DNA of 64,000 bases from Roseimaritima multifibrata (GCF_007741495.1 NZ_CP036262.1:4712001-4776000), one strand, 5' to 3'. Counted from the first letter of the stretch, positions 35,321-43,776 are shown. Numbers and translations are program-made. Notes: generated by a model from the letters alone, not told the origin.

Positions 35321-36277
35321 TTATGCCTCTTCAATTTCTAGCGTCACCTTAGGGGTTCGTCTGTATTTTCGCGACACAAGTGTGCCTGAGCTAAACAATG
35401 TTCCGCCACGAACACTCGCCTTGATCTCATACCGATCATGCACTGCGATACCTAACGGGCTCTCGTAACTTGCGAGCAGATAAAATCCTTGGCCTTCCTC
35501 TGCGCCGCGAAATTTGACCAACGACGTCATCAAGACAGTCTGTCCAGGCACGACGATTGATCTCGTCCCGTTGTCGTCCATGTGTTCCCATCGGACATAA
35601 AAATTGAACGCCGCCACCCCCCCAACATTTGTAAGTTTCGTTGAATATTTTAGCACTGAAGGAGCGTCAAACCCTTCACTGTCACAGTCGAACTGAATGT
35701 CAAAAATGGGAAATTTGTTATTCTCAATAGCTTCCACTAGATGGTGCGGCAATAGTTTTACTTTGAAGTACCTGCTTGCTGCTGCCTTAAGGTCGAGCGA
35801 ATTCGAAAACGTAAAGAACCAATTTGATTTATCGCCCGCAGCAAGCTGTGAATGCTCCTCAAGGAGCTCGAAAAGCCCAAGATCCTTTTGCTCTACCCAA
35901 GCAAGTGAAACGGAACCTTCCTTGCCATTTTTTTTCCAGACGGCGTAGTCCGCATCGAGCCGATCGCGAATGAATAGGTGGACGGGAATGCCGCGTTCAA
36001 CTGCCCGGCGATATTCGAGATGGGTCGCGGAAACATTTTCGAAACCAAACTTCCCCAATCGTGGTCCGTACCTACGGTCCAATATAAGAATCACTTCGTC
36101 ACAAGACGCGACATTGGACAGACAAGTCTCAATTGAATTCGCATCCGATTGGACACGGAAATCAGAGAGCTTGTCATCAGAAAGCACAGGTGTCACGCCA
36201 AGATTGCGCAATTGCTGACTAAGCTCTGCTCGCACGTCTATTAAATCGTAAACCGTTGAGCTAACGAACACTCTCAT
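35321..36277 (-). CDS. DUF4062-domain protein (TIR/NTPase-associated type)
   Basis: 318 residues. Residues 1-~130 match DUF4062: MRVFVSSTVYDLIDVRAELSQQLRNLGVTPVLSDD, CDEVILILDRRYGPRLG, SATHLEYRRAVERGIPVHLFIRD. In family proteins this domain (TIR/STIR-like fold) lies in front of NTPases or effectors of antiviral systems. Here residues ~130-318 have no NTPase motif; a beta-rich tail (KYSTKLTNVGGVAAFNFYVRWEH; YEIKASVRGGTLFSSGTLVSRKYRR) ends the protein, possibly a binding module. Next to it on the same strand is a four-helix membrane protein. Lower GC than the chromosome. A two-gene effector/sensor pair is inferred, not shown. Confidence 0.8.
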   Translation of the reverse strand: MRVFVSSTVYDLIDVRAELSQQLRNLGVTPVLSDDKLSDFRVQSDANSIETCLSNVASCDEVILILDRRYGPRLGKFGFENVSATHLEYRRAVERGIPVHLFIRDRLDADYAVWKKNGKEGSVSLAWVEQKDLGLFELLEEHSQLAAGDKSNWFFTFSNSLDLKAAASRYFKVKLLPHHLVEAIENNKFPIFDIQFDCDSEGFDAPSVLKYSTKLTNVGGVAAFNFYVRWEHMDDNGTRSIVVPGQTVLMTSLVKFRGAEEGQGFYLLASYESPLGIAVHDRYEIKASVRGGTLFSSGTLVSRKYRRTPKVTLEIEEA

Positions 36278-36588
36278 AAGTACTCCGAGATACAGGTTTC
36301 TTATTGGGGACGCTGTGTGACGGCAACTATTTCAGATGTTGCATTTGCTCTAGTAGCAAGAACTAGACTCCAACTGACCGTCTGCCGAAATGCACCTAAA
36401 CCTAATGGCTGAAGGTCTAAACGACTACTGGGACTATGAAGGTCACAAAGGCTGCACGAATCGTGAACTACTGCCACGTGTGAAGTAGGCGGTCGACCCC
36501 TCGCCAATGCGTCCTGTTTGCCGGGACGCACTGGCCTAGGCACGATCCGTGCCAAGTTGGCACAGATGCTACCCTCCCTGCCACGCGA
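36278..36588. other. Intergenic between DUF4062 gene and membrane protein gene
   Basis: No gene. It contains palindrome copy 2 (36549-36563), only 26 bases downstream of the membrane protein's stop, and the promoter region of the DUF4062 gene. Confidence 0.5.
36549..36563. repeat. Element palindrome copy 2 (GTGCCAAGTTGGCAC)
   Basis: Perfect 15-base palindrome around a central base, preceded by ATCC as in copies 3 and (inverted) 4. Confidence 0.85.
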
Positions 36589-37305
36589 TCACGACTCGAT
36601 CTCGGCAATCTCTTGAGGTTCGGCTTGCGTCTCATTTCGCAGAGGAGTTGCTGGCTCACTGCCAACCCCTCGCTGGTTCCCTGCATCGAGATAGCGGGGA
36701 ATACCACGAATCAAAGCCTCAATGTCTCGATGCTCGCACTTAACCTGCGATGTCAACATCCAGACAGACATAAAGATTACGCTGCATATTGCAATTGCGA
36801 CAATCTGTATCGATAGACTTCCTTCGCCAGGAGGAAAGGCCGCTGCCAAAAGCAATATGCCCACAACGATGTTTATCGTGATCTGGCAGGTCAGGCACAG
36901 TGAAACGTCAGGCTCAAGAAGCGGTCGAGTCAAGACAAAGGTTCTAGGCGACTTATCAACGTGCACAAAAAAAAGGCCAGAAAGACTGACCGCTTCAAGC
37001 TCGTTCGGTCGAGCCAACATCCTTTGTAGTATTTTGTTTCCGCGACGAAGCGAATGCAGGCAGAATAACAAGGAACCAACGATCAAGAGTGATAAGCATA
37101 AACAACCTAGATACTTTGGGACAGAAGTACCGAGGACTGTAACTTCGGCGGTCCATGGCATACGAGGTCCCAAAAATAACGCCATAGTGATTGTTGATGT
37201 TATCGCAACCAACCACGAGCGACGAGCATCGTCGCTCGTTCGCAAAAGCGAATCACTGTACAAATCCCAGGTGCGGTCATCGGGGTCAGGCATCATAGCA
37301 GGCAA
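36589..37305 (-). CDS. Four-helix membrane protein, putative partner of DUF4062 protein
   Basis: 238 residues. Predicted helices: WLVAITSTITMALFLGP (~31-47), LGCLCLSLLIVGSLLFCLHSL (~66-86), CQITINIVVGILLLAAAF (~140-157) and IQIVAIAICSVIFMSVWML (~167-185), with a cytoplasmic-type loop between helices 2 and 3 containing RRGNKILQRMLARPNELEA. N- and C-terminal tails are polar. No family recognised. It is 311 bp upstream of the DUF4062 gene in the same direction; in several antiviral systems a TIR-like or NTPase protein pairs with a membrane effector, which is the basis of the proposed link. Confidence 0.7.
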   Translation of the reverse strand: MPAMMPDPDDRTWDLYSDSLLRTSDDARRSWLVAITSTITMALFLGPRMPWTAEVTVLGTSVPKYLGCLCLSLLIVGSLLFCLHSLRRGNKILQRMLARPNELEAVSLSGLFFVHVDKSPRTFVLTRPLLEPDVSLCLTCQITINIVVGILLLAAAFPPGEGSLSIQIVAIAICSVIFMSVWMLTSQVKCEHRDIEALIRGIPRYLDAGNQRGVGSEPATPLRNETQAEPQEIAEIES

Positions 37306-37426
37306 GGTCCCAAAAGGCGTTTATTAAGTGACTAATGTTCAGGCCCTAAGTCTTGAAGCAAAGGGCGCGAAGAAAGTCGAGAGGCGAATAAATTCAGCGA
37401 TATAGTGTATCCTCACGCTACCTGAT

Positions 37427-38215
37427 GTCAGTGCGACACTAGATGCAAGCTGGTCGCGAATACGCATACCAGAACCAAATAACGCAGCCCGCGACCGTAA
37501 CCCCGCAGACCTCCCCAGTCCGAAACGGCGGCGGTGGAAACACACTGAAACCAAACGACTCGCCACGCCAGCCGTAATCCCTGGGCCGTCAGAACGGAAC
37601 GAGGGCGGTCACGGATGCCGCCCCATAAGACCGCACGGAGGCAGGACGCCAGGAGGGAGCGGAGGCCATGGATGGCCAGAGCGAGCGACCGAAGCGAGTG
37701 CAACGATGCGGAGCCGTGCGTGTGAAGGCGTGCCCAGTGAAGCGAAGGATGAGCGTAACGCAGTGACAGCAAGCCTGGAGCGTGTGAGGCACGAACCGCA
37801 ACAGGGGCCGCGGCACGCACGCCGTAACGAGGCAGGATGCCGATAAGGGCTGTTGAGGCATGGATGCCGAACGCCGCTCCTAGAGACCGGGAGTGAGCCT
37901 AGGCGAACGGTGGATGCCATCCGACAGGCAAGAGGGCGGCGGAGGTGACAGGTCGTGTCCGCCATCTAACCTTGAACGGAACGCAAACAGTTAGACCTAG
38001 CCAGCACCACAGGACGAACAGGTTGAGGGACTGGCGGAGAGGGACTGTCACCGCAGTCCGGCAACCGCTTGACTCCTGAACATCGCGAAGCGGACCGAGC
38101 ATAGACAGAAGGGAATGCGTACTAGGCAGCCGTAGATGGAGTGGAGGCATGGTGCCAGTGTGCGAGGAACGAGTACCTGAGACCATGCCGAAACGGGCCA
38201 CTCCGCAGCGCTCAT
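37427..38215 (+). ncRNA. Candidate large structured RNA (~0.8 kb)
   Basis: GC-rich, purine-biased block in an otherwise AT-richer region, dense in local hairpins on the plus strand: CTGGT..GCG-AATA-CGC..ACCAG (37451-37473), GCCATGGATGGC (~37663-37674), GGCATGGATGCC (~37857-37868), GGCGG...CCGCC (~37938-37966), GGACTG-TCACCG-CAGTCC (38042-38059), CCGCTT...AAGCGG (38066-38094), GGCATGGTGCC (~38147). Stops are depleted in three minus frames at once, which argues against coding. Size and setting recall large phage/mobile-element RNAs such as GOLLD or ROOL, but I cannot match it to either. Ends and strand are estimates. Confidence 0.45.
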
Positions 38216-38283
38216 CATGACCAGAACGACGACAGGAACGATCGATCGTCTCAACGACCGAATAAATCAACGCTGTCGAATCC

Positions 38284-38298
38284 GTGCCAAGTTGGCAC
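38284..38298. repeat. Element palindrome copy 3 (GTGCCAAGTTGGCAC)
   Basis: Identical to copy 2 including the left flank ATCC. It lies between the RNA-like block and the 3' end of the acyltransferase gene. Confidence 0.85.
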
Positions 38299-38647
38299 AG
38301 GACCACTTGCAGAAACGCCAATCTCCGAAGCCCGCCAGGGTTCCCATTAGCGGCGGCACTCTCTTTAACATTACCCGCCGAGAACGCACGTCATTTTTCC
38401 AATGACCTGTCTCGGCGACGTATCGCCAACTCTTTGCCCCTGGGCCTCTGGCGGTTCGTTTTTGCCCGATGGGGCGTCACCCTATCGAAGACAAGGAGAA
38501 GATCAGATGGTAAATGTGCTCAGACAATCATTTACCTTTTGCGGCACAGCTAACCACGCTTTTCCTTCGAGCAACTGCGGAACTTCGCTGCTCTCAATTT
38601 ACCCGTCCCAGAAATTGCTCACGATCACCTTCGCAAATTTAATGAAC

Positions 38648-40567
38648 TCAGTCTGCAAGTATTTCCAAAATTTTATCTCTCAATCGAGGTTTGATCATTT
38701 GCGCACCGGCCTGCAAGAGGTGATGTTCATCGAGATAAAAAACTTGTTTTCCGTCCAGGACTAAAGCTCCAGCGTCGTGAGCATACAGATCGTAAGTCGG
38801 TAGATACTCAACATGGTCATAAGACGCAGCCAACTCTCGAACTAACTTCCGGCCGACATCATCTTTTTCTAGTGAGTACGGCATAAAATGCTGAATTCCA
38901 TCCTGGGGCTCGACTCCCTTAGCGGCAAGCAATTGCATCACATTTTGATTATGGACATCGAGCAAAGTTGGTGGATCTTCAATCAACAATACCCGTGTTC
39001 CTTGTGCTTTAAGAATAGCTAGCAGGGCATGCGATTGAGATTGCTCGGCTCTCTTTCCCCACCAATCAGCGATGATAACCAAGCGGGGGTTCCATTTTTC
39101 TATATAAGCAAGCCTCGCTTCACTGTATCGCAGGAGTTCTTCCTTCGAGAGCTGTCGGGTTGACTTACCAAGCGTGGGAGGAATATGAAAGAACGCACTC
39201 ACCCCGCCCATCGCAAAGCATCTTGTGGAGATTCCTTCCTCTCGTGCGACCGACACGATTGCATCGCTCCACATAACACCGTGAGAATCCCCTAGAACGA
39301 TAATTTCAGGATCCTCTGACTTTCCCCGAACACCAACTCCACCGGTATAGTACGCGTCAGATGTGTTCCCAGGCCTGACGTGGACCGTTTTGCATGCTAG
39401 CGTCGAGGGGAGGATACTTCCAGGACGTGGGTCAACGTCATAAGTGACCCAACGTGCCTCAGCAAAATTTGACGTATCGTAAAGCCGTAAGGTAGTCGCC
39501 ATCATTGAGGCTATGACCACCAACAACATACTGGCGGCTAGTACGACCGGAACAGTCTCCCTTCTTCGCCGCGTTGGTTTCTCAACGAAGTGATAGGTTC
39601 CAAGAGCAAAAAAGTAGGTTCCAACAACCAGAACTATCCTTTCGAAAGGGCCAAGCCATCCAAACCCTAGATGCGGTGCGAGTACTAGAATCGGCCAATG
39701 CCAGAGGTAGAGTGAGTAAGATATCTTGCCAATGTGAACCACCGAGCGTTGAGACAGCAACACATTGCAGAGTCCAGTCTGCCCGAAAGCAATGATCAAT
39801 GCCGTTCCAACAACAGCTAACCCTAAGCCGCCGTTGAGTTTGTCAATGAAGAAATAAGAAGTGACGACCATTCCTAGACCAGCAACGGCGAAAATTCCGA
39901 AGTTTGAATTTTTAGGCGATTGCTTGTTAAGCGACACCGCCAGTAGACAGCCAGTACCAAGTTCCCAGACTCGGGTTGGCAATAAGTAAAACGTCGCATT
40001 CGGATAATCGTGCAATCCCCCAAGGAAAAGGACGAGACTGCCAATAGTTGCGGTCAAGATGCAGCCTTGAATCCACCTCGATCGCAACCGAAAAATCAGC
40101 CACATTGCGAGGGGAAAGAACAGATAGAACTGCTCTTCTAAGGACAGTGACCAAGCATGGAGAAACGGAGATTCTTCAGCGGCGGTTCCCCAGTAGTCTC
40201 CTATGCTCTGCCAGAAATAAATATTTGCAAAGGACAACAGGGCTGCTATGCCTTGCTGACCAATAGCCTGCTGGTCAGGCCGGAATACAAAGACATAGGA
40301 AACGGCAAGCGTGACGGCAGTCACGAAGGTCATCGCAGGCAAGATTCGTCGGATCCGGCGTGCCCAAAAGTCACGAAACGAAAACGTACCTTGGTCAAGT
40401 TCCCTCTTGATGATCGAAGTAATCAGGAAACCGGAGATTACGAAAAAGACGTCAACACCGATGTAGCCGCCAGGAATCCAACTCAGGCCTAAGTGAAAAA
40501 GAATGACAGGTATAACAGCAAATGCTCGAAGACCGTCAATTTCCGGTCGATATCCAATTCCCGCCAT
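38648..40567 (-). CDS. OafA/YrhL-type O-acyltransferase with C-terminal SGNH domain
   Basis: 639 residues. Residues 1-~370 form the ten-helix acyltransferase-3 domain: YRPEIDGLRAFAVIPVILFHLG, YIGVDVFFVISGFLIT, FWARRIRRILPAM and SLSLEEQFYLFFPLAM are diagnostic. Residues ~400-639 form an SGNH domain (EIIVLGDSHGVMWSDAI; D-x-x-H in YLDEHHLLQ). This fusion O-acetylates surface polysaccharide or peptidoglycan in the periplasm. As element cargo it could alter the cell surface, for example a phage receptor; that is inference. Low GC compared with the chromosome. Confidence 0.92.
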   Translation of the reverse strand: MAGIGYRPEIDGLRAFAVIPVILFHLGLSWIPGGYIGVDVFFVISGFLITSIIKRELDQGTFSFRDFWARRIRRILPAMTFVTAVTLAVSYVFVFRPDQQAIGQQGIAALLSFANIYFWQSIGDYWGTAAEESPFLHAWSLSLEEQFYLFFPLAMWLIFRLRSRWIQGCILTATIGSLVLFLGGLHDYPNATFYLLPTRVWELGTGCLLAVSLNKQSPKNSNFGIFAVAGLGMVVTSYFFIDKLNGGLGLAVVGTALIIAFGQTGLCNVLLSQRSVVHIGKISYSLYLWHWPILVLAPHLGFGWLGPFERIVLVVGTYFFALGTYHFVEKPTRRRRETVPVVLAASMLLVVIASMMATTLRLYDTSNFAEARWVTYDVDPRPGSILPSTLACKTVHVRPGNTSDAYYTGGVGVRGKSEDPEIIVLGDSHGVMWSDAIVSVAREEGISTRCFAMGGVSAFFHIPPTLGKSTRQLSKEELLRYSEARLAYIEKWNPRLVIIADWWGKRAEQSQSHALLAILKAQGTRVLLIEDPPTLLDVHNQNVMQLLAAKGVEPQDGIQHFMPYSLEKDDVGRKLVRELAASYDHVEYLPTYDLYAHDAGALVLDGKQVFYLDEHHLLQAGAQMIKPRLRDKILEILAD

Positions 40568-40864
40568 GCCTATTTACTCATTCCCAGAAAATTGCTATTC
40601 GGCGGCTTGCACCTAGTAATCACTGTCCCAAATTTCTACGGCAGTATAGTTCGAGAAATTGCTTACGCGGCATTCTGTCTCCACTGACCAACAAAGTAAG
40701 CACCCAAAAATTACGCACGACGTGTTAATAGTGCTACGATCAGACTCCTTAACATGGCGTCAATCACCAATTTATTGAAAGTCATCCGATTCACCCGCCC
40801 GCCACAACTGGTAGTTGTTCATCACGCCTGCCGATCGTAGTCAATTTTGCTGCCCCTGAGTTTT

Positions 40865-40879
40865 GTGCCAACTTGGCAC
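40865..40879. repeat. Element palindrome copy 4 (GTGCCAACTTGGCAC)
   Basis: Same 15-base palindrome in the opposite orientation of the centre base; on the minus strand the flank ATCC is kept. It is 144 bp upstream of the DNA-binding protein gene. Confidence 0.85.
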
Positions 40880-40962
40880 GGATTTAAAACCGTTTGCGAC
40901 ACCGGTTCAAAATCAATAGTCTACATACACCTGGGTTAGCTCCCCAGGCTTTCGCCTGCGAG

Positions 40963-40991
40963 GCGTCGGCGATCCCCTATCTCGCCGATGC
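40963..40991 (+). promoter_or_regulatory. Long hairpin in leader of the replication module
   Basis: Ten-base stem with one mismatch around the loop TCCCCTATC, located 32 bases before the ATG at 41023. It may act as attenuator or as a protein site; there is no T-tract, so a simple terminator is unlikely. Confidence 0.4.
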
Positions 40992-41022
40992 CCGTGGGCC
41001 TTCTAACAAGTAGGGGAATCTG

Positions 41023-41580
41023 ATGTTTGATCGCGAGAACTTCGCGCGTCGATTGACGCAGGGCAAACCAGCTAAAGAGTCTATTGAGGATTTGGAGGAA
41101 CGTGTCGACAGCATGTTTGTTGACGCCTGGGCCGATCACCAGACAGACAAGGAAGCAGAGATTGAAAGGGAGTCGCAGAAGCAGTCTGCAATACGTCGAC
41201 GGACTGACGAGTTGTGTCAAGAGTCCGGACCATCGGCCAAGCGAACGCAGACCGGCAAGGCGAAAGCTGGGAGTAAGAGTTCAAGTAGCAACTCGAAGAA
41301 GCTCCTGCTGATGGCTGCGATGGTGGAGCACCACAAGTACAGAAAACGTTCCAAAGGCAGTGAAGATAGCGTCGGAGAATGGAGACCAATCGGCTCGAAC
41401 GAATTGGCAAGGAATGCGAAAGTATCAAAGGATACAGCCTCTAGGTTTTTCAATAAACATTGGGACAACCACGGCAACTACAAAGTTCATTGTCAGAGAG
41501 AAACCCTCTTGCCGTTCCTCCGGCAGTTTGCGGGTGAACCAATCATTAGCCAGCATCGTCCTTTGCACCACAACACATAA
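41023..41580 (+). CDS. Putative DNA-binding protein with HTH-like segment
   Basis: 185 residues. N-terminal charged helical region (FARRLTQGKPAKESIEDLEERVDSMFVDAWADHQ), a Ser/Lys-rich linker, and near residues 125-150 a probable winged or simple HTH (IGSNELARNAKVSKDTASRFFNKHW). First gene of a plus-strand run with the excisionase-like proteins and the helicase; likely a regulator or replication accessory factor. I do not recognise the family. Confidence 0.65.
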   Translation: MFDRENFARRLTQGKPAKESIEDLEERVDSMFVDAWADHQTDKEAEIERESQKQSAIRRRTDELCQESGPSAKRTQTGKAKAGSKSSSSNSKKLLLMAAMVEHHKYRKRSKGSEDSVGEWRPIGSNELARNAKVSKDTASRFFNKHWDNHGNYKVHCQRETLLPFLRQFAGEPIISQHRPLHHNT

Positions 41581-41692
41581 CAGGTGTTCGGCTGTTCGGA
41601 CGATTTGCCCGAACGCCGAGAAAATATTCTCAATTTGTCGGAACAAGGAAAACACTGACGGCGAGTGGCGACAGGAGGCGACAGAACGACTG

Positions 41693-41735
41693 TTCGGGCA
41701 GCAGTGCCCGAACGCTGGGACATGGGTATACCCAT
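41693..41735. promoter_or_regulatory. Palindromic operator-like sites before excisionase-like gene
   Basis: TTCGGGCA-GCAG-TGCCCGAA (41693-41712) is a perfect 8-bp stem with a 4-base loop, and ATGGGTATACCCAT (41722-41735) is a perfect 14-bp palindrome, 25 bp before the ATG at 41761. A diverged copy of the first (TTCGG...CCCGAA) lies near 41593-41613. The arrangement suits autoregulation by the HTH proteins downstream. Confidence 0.5.
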
Positions 41736-41760
41736 TACCTATCACTCCCAGAGGACTCTC

Positions 41761-42015
41761 ATGTCTATCTCAAGCCCGTTGCTACTTTCCGTGGCCGATG
41801 CGGCCAAGATGCTCGCCACGAGCGAACGCTCACTCTTTCGCCTGACTGCTCCGCGTGGTCCCATACCACCAATCCGCATTGGGCGATCTGTCCGTTACTC
41901 CGTTGATGACCTTCAAGCCTATGTCGACAGCCGTCGAAGTGCTGCAACTAGGACTCAGCAGGTTGCCGAACAGACTGGTTTGATGGTCGGCACCGAGATG
42001 CAGGAGGGCCGCTAA
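41761..42015 (+). CDS. Excisionase-like HTH protein 1
   Basis: 84 residues from ATG 41761 (GAGGA eight bases upstream). A MerR-like/HTH_17 domain occupies residues 8-55: LSVADAAKMLATSERSLFRLTAPRGPIPPIRIGRSVRYSVDDLQAYVDSRR is the standard recombination-directionality pattern. It stands one base apart from the next HTH gene. Role: probably control of excision and/or transcription of the replication module. Confidence 0.82.
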   Translation: MSISSPLLLSVADAAKMLATSERSLFRLTAPRGPIPPIRIGRSVRYSVDDLQAYVDSRRSAATRTQQVAEQTGLMVGTEMQEGR

Positions 42016-42016
42016 C

Positions 42017-42292
42017 ATGCCTGATTTGCAATTCCGTGCCAACTTGGCACAAGAAGACCGGGACGCGATAGCCCAGTCAGTGACCGAGGCGCTCCGTCCA
42101 CTGATTGAGTCCCGGCAGACCCTTCTGGTCGATGGTGACCGCATGGCAAAGATGTTATCCATCTCCAGGCCACACCTGGACAAACTGCGGGCCGCTGGTG
42201 CGATCCCTAGCCTGCTACTGGGCCACAGTCGGCGATATGATCCGGCAGCCGTAATGGCCGCGATAGAGGGTAAGGAGGTGCCTCATGAATAG
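42017..42292 (+). CDS. Excisionase-like HTH protein 2
   Basis: 91 residues. C-terminal HTH_17-like segment: LLVDGDRMAKMLSISRPHLDKLRAAGAIPSLLLGHSRRYDPAAVMAAIEG. Palindrome copy 5 lies inside its codons 7-12 (encoding RANLA). It overlaps the start of the helicase gene by 8 bp, so it is translated in the same unit. Two small HTH proteins in series are usual for phage-like replication regulators. Confidence 0.8.
   Translation: MPDLQFRANLAQEDRDAIAQSVTEALRPLIESRQTLLVDGDRMAKMLSISRPHLDKLRAAGAIPSLLLGHSRRYDPAAVMAAIEGKEVPHE
42036..42050. repeat. Element palindrome copy 5 (GTGCCAACTTGGCAC)
   Basis: Inside the coding region of the second HTH protein, 19 bases after its start codon; a site for autorepression or a shared site class with copies 1-4. 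Confidence 0.85.
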
Positions 42293-43616
42293 CATGGACG
42301 CAGCGGTACCGATCGACGATCTACTGGAGGCGATGAATCTCAGCGGAGTCTTTGCAGAACTTGATGTTCACGGGACCCCGAAACTGAACGGCCCTGACGC
42401 TGCGAACTGGCAGGGTCGTCTGACAGGGCGACAGGACGAACTCATAGAGGCCCTGGGCGGTGCGGGGACCGATGATCTACAGGACGTGGATCATCGGTAC
42501 ATGCGTGATCTGATGCGGCAGTATGGGATCAGTGAGCCTTGGACCTGCAAGCAGCTTGATGAAGCCGAGATTACCACCAACTACCTTGTTGACGGAGTGC
42601 TTGTCGAGGGTCAGCACGCGATTATCGCGGGGGCATCCAAGTCCATGAAGACATCGATCGCTATCGACTTAGCGTTGTCCTTGGCGAAACCTGATCGGTT
42701 CCTTGCGAAGTTCTGGGTACCAGAGGCGAAGCGGGTGCTGTTCCTGTCTGCCGAGTCTGGAGAGGGAACCATACAGGAGACAGCCCGACGAGTTGCCGAA
42801 TCGAAAGGATTCTGGTTGTCGGCTTGCACCAACGTCCACTGGGGCTTTTGGGTGCCGCGTGCGAAAAGCCAGGAGCAACTAGCGGTCCTGGAGTATCAGC
42901 TGGACCAGTCTGGTGCCGATGTTGTCGTGATCGATCCACTGTATCAATGCCTCTCAGGCGAGGACATGGCAAACCTTTCGATGAATGGAGAGCAACTACA
43001 GGCCATCGTCGGCAGGTGCAAACAGCGGGGCGTCACAGCGGTACTTGTCGACCATGTTAAACGTGGGTCTACCAATGCCAATACTTTCCAGCCCTTGGAA
43101 CTGAATGATGTCTCCGGAGCCGGTAAGGCTGAGTTCTTTCGTCAGTGGCTCTTGATCGGCAGGAGGGAACGCTTTGATCCAGAGCATGCCCTACATCGGC
43201 TCTGGTTGACCGTAGGTGGTTCCGCTGGACATTGCGGCCTTTATGCGGTCGATATCGACGAGACGCGTGACGTTACGACAGAGGCCCGTCAGTGGGTCGT
43301 TAATGCCGAAAAGGGTTCCTCGGCAAAGGTGGATGATGCCAAGCAACGGGCGGAAGCCAGGGCAGCCAAGAAGGAAGCAGAGAAGGCAGAGAAACTGGAA
43401 AAGAACGTTGCCAAGATCCGTGAAACCTTCAAGGACACCGAACCATGGACCAGGCGAAAGATCCGTGCACATGCCGACCTCAGTAATGAGGCGGCGGCAA
43501 CAGCCTTGGCGAAGTTGATGCAGCTTGGCGAAATCGAAGAGGGAAAAGCCAAGACCAACGGAGGCACTTATGGAGGATATAGATGGACAAGATTGGCACC
43601 AATCAATCAAGACTGA
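42285..43616 (+). CDS. RepA-like AAA+/RecA-fold replicative helicase
   Basis: 443 residues. The central AAA_25/RepA-type ATPase has Walker A AIIAGASKSMKTSIAIDLA (~108-126), Walker B VVVIDPLYQCLSGED (~220), a following VLVDHVKRGS motif and GKAEFFRQWLLIGRRE sensor region. The C-terminal ~100 residues are charged and helical with an HTH-like end (TEPWTRRKIRAHADLSNEAAATALAKLMQLGEIEEGKAKTNGG). Such hexameric helicases start replication of plasmids and satellites. It overlaps the upstream HTH gene by 8 bp and is followed by an iteron/cruciform region. Confidence 0.85.
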   Translation: MNSMDAAVPIDDLLEAMNLSGVFAELDVHGTPKLNGPDAANWQGRLTGRQDELIEALGGAGTDDLQDVDHRYMRDLMRQYGISEPWTCKQLDEAEITTNYLVDGVLVEGQHAIIAGASKSMKTSIAIDLALSLAKPDRFLAKFWVPEAKRVLFLSAESGEGTIQETARRVAESKGFWLSACTNVHWGFWVPRAKSQEQLAVLEYQLDQSGADVVVIDPLYQCLSGEDMANLSMNGEQLQAIVGRCKQRGVTAVLVDHVKRGSTNANTFQPLELNDVSGAGKAEFFRQWLLIGRRERFDPEHALHRLWLTVGGSAGHCGLYAVDIDETRDVTTEARQWVVNAEKGSSAKVDDAKQRAEARAAKKEAEKAEKLEKNVAKIRETFKDTEPWTRRKIRAHADLSNEAAATALAKLMQLGEIEEGKAKTNGGTYGGYRWTRLAPINQD

Positions 43617-43640
43617 ACGCAGGGCGGGACAGGTGGACAG

Positions 43641-43776
43641 GGTGGGACCGTCCCACCTTAGACGGTTGCTGTCCCACCTTGAGCATGGTGGGTGGTACAG
43701 GGCCTATATATATAGGCCCGTCCGTACCACCCCACCTGCAAGGGCACTGATATCTATTACTTGACCAGGGTGGGAC
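43641..43776. other. Candidate replication origin (iterons and AT-rich cruciform)
   Basis: GGTGGGAC, or its complement GTCCCACC, occurs at 43641-43648, 43650-43657, 43671-43678 and 43769-43776. Between them lies the perfect 20-bp palindrome GGGCCTATATATATAGGCCC (43700-43719), flanked by a second inverted repeat GGTGGGTGGTAC (43687-43698) / GTACCACCCCACC (43724-43736). Position directly after the RepA-like helicase gene fits an origin; a terminator or transfer site are alternatives. A possible short frame from 43525 or 43570 crosses this region but is not supported. Confidence 0.6.

Larger units (their letters stand above)
37306..38647. other. 1.3-kb non-coding stretch of the element
   Basis: No convincing protein gene. 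The minus-strand frames here overlap one another in all three phases and encode Arg/Leu/Ser-rich low-complexity sequence, which reflects composition rather than coding. Most of it is the RNA-like block listed separately; 38299-38640 is plain intergenic DNA. Confidence 0.55.
40568..41022. other. Intergenic leader of the replication module
   Basis: No gene. Holds palindrome copy 4 (40865-40879) and a strong hairpin at 40963-40991 (stem GCGTCGGCGA / TCGCCGATGC, nine-base loop). GGGGA at 41012-41016 precedes the ATG at 41023. Confidence 0.5.

Noticed and set aside
37428-38321. Overlapping minus-strand frames of 90-140 codons in the GC-rich element block
   Set aside because: All three phases are open at once and the products are Arg/Leu/Ser-rich low complexity; composition explains them better than coding.
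36549-42050. Element palindrome as sigma-54 promoters, because TTGGCAC resembles the -24 box
   Set aside because: The required TTGC element at the correct distance is absent in four copies and one base too close in the fifth.
43525-43764. 79-codon frame overlapping the helicase end and the origin-like region
   Set aside because: Covers the iterons and palindrome; no ribosome binding site or conserved content.
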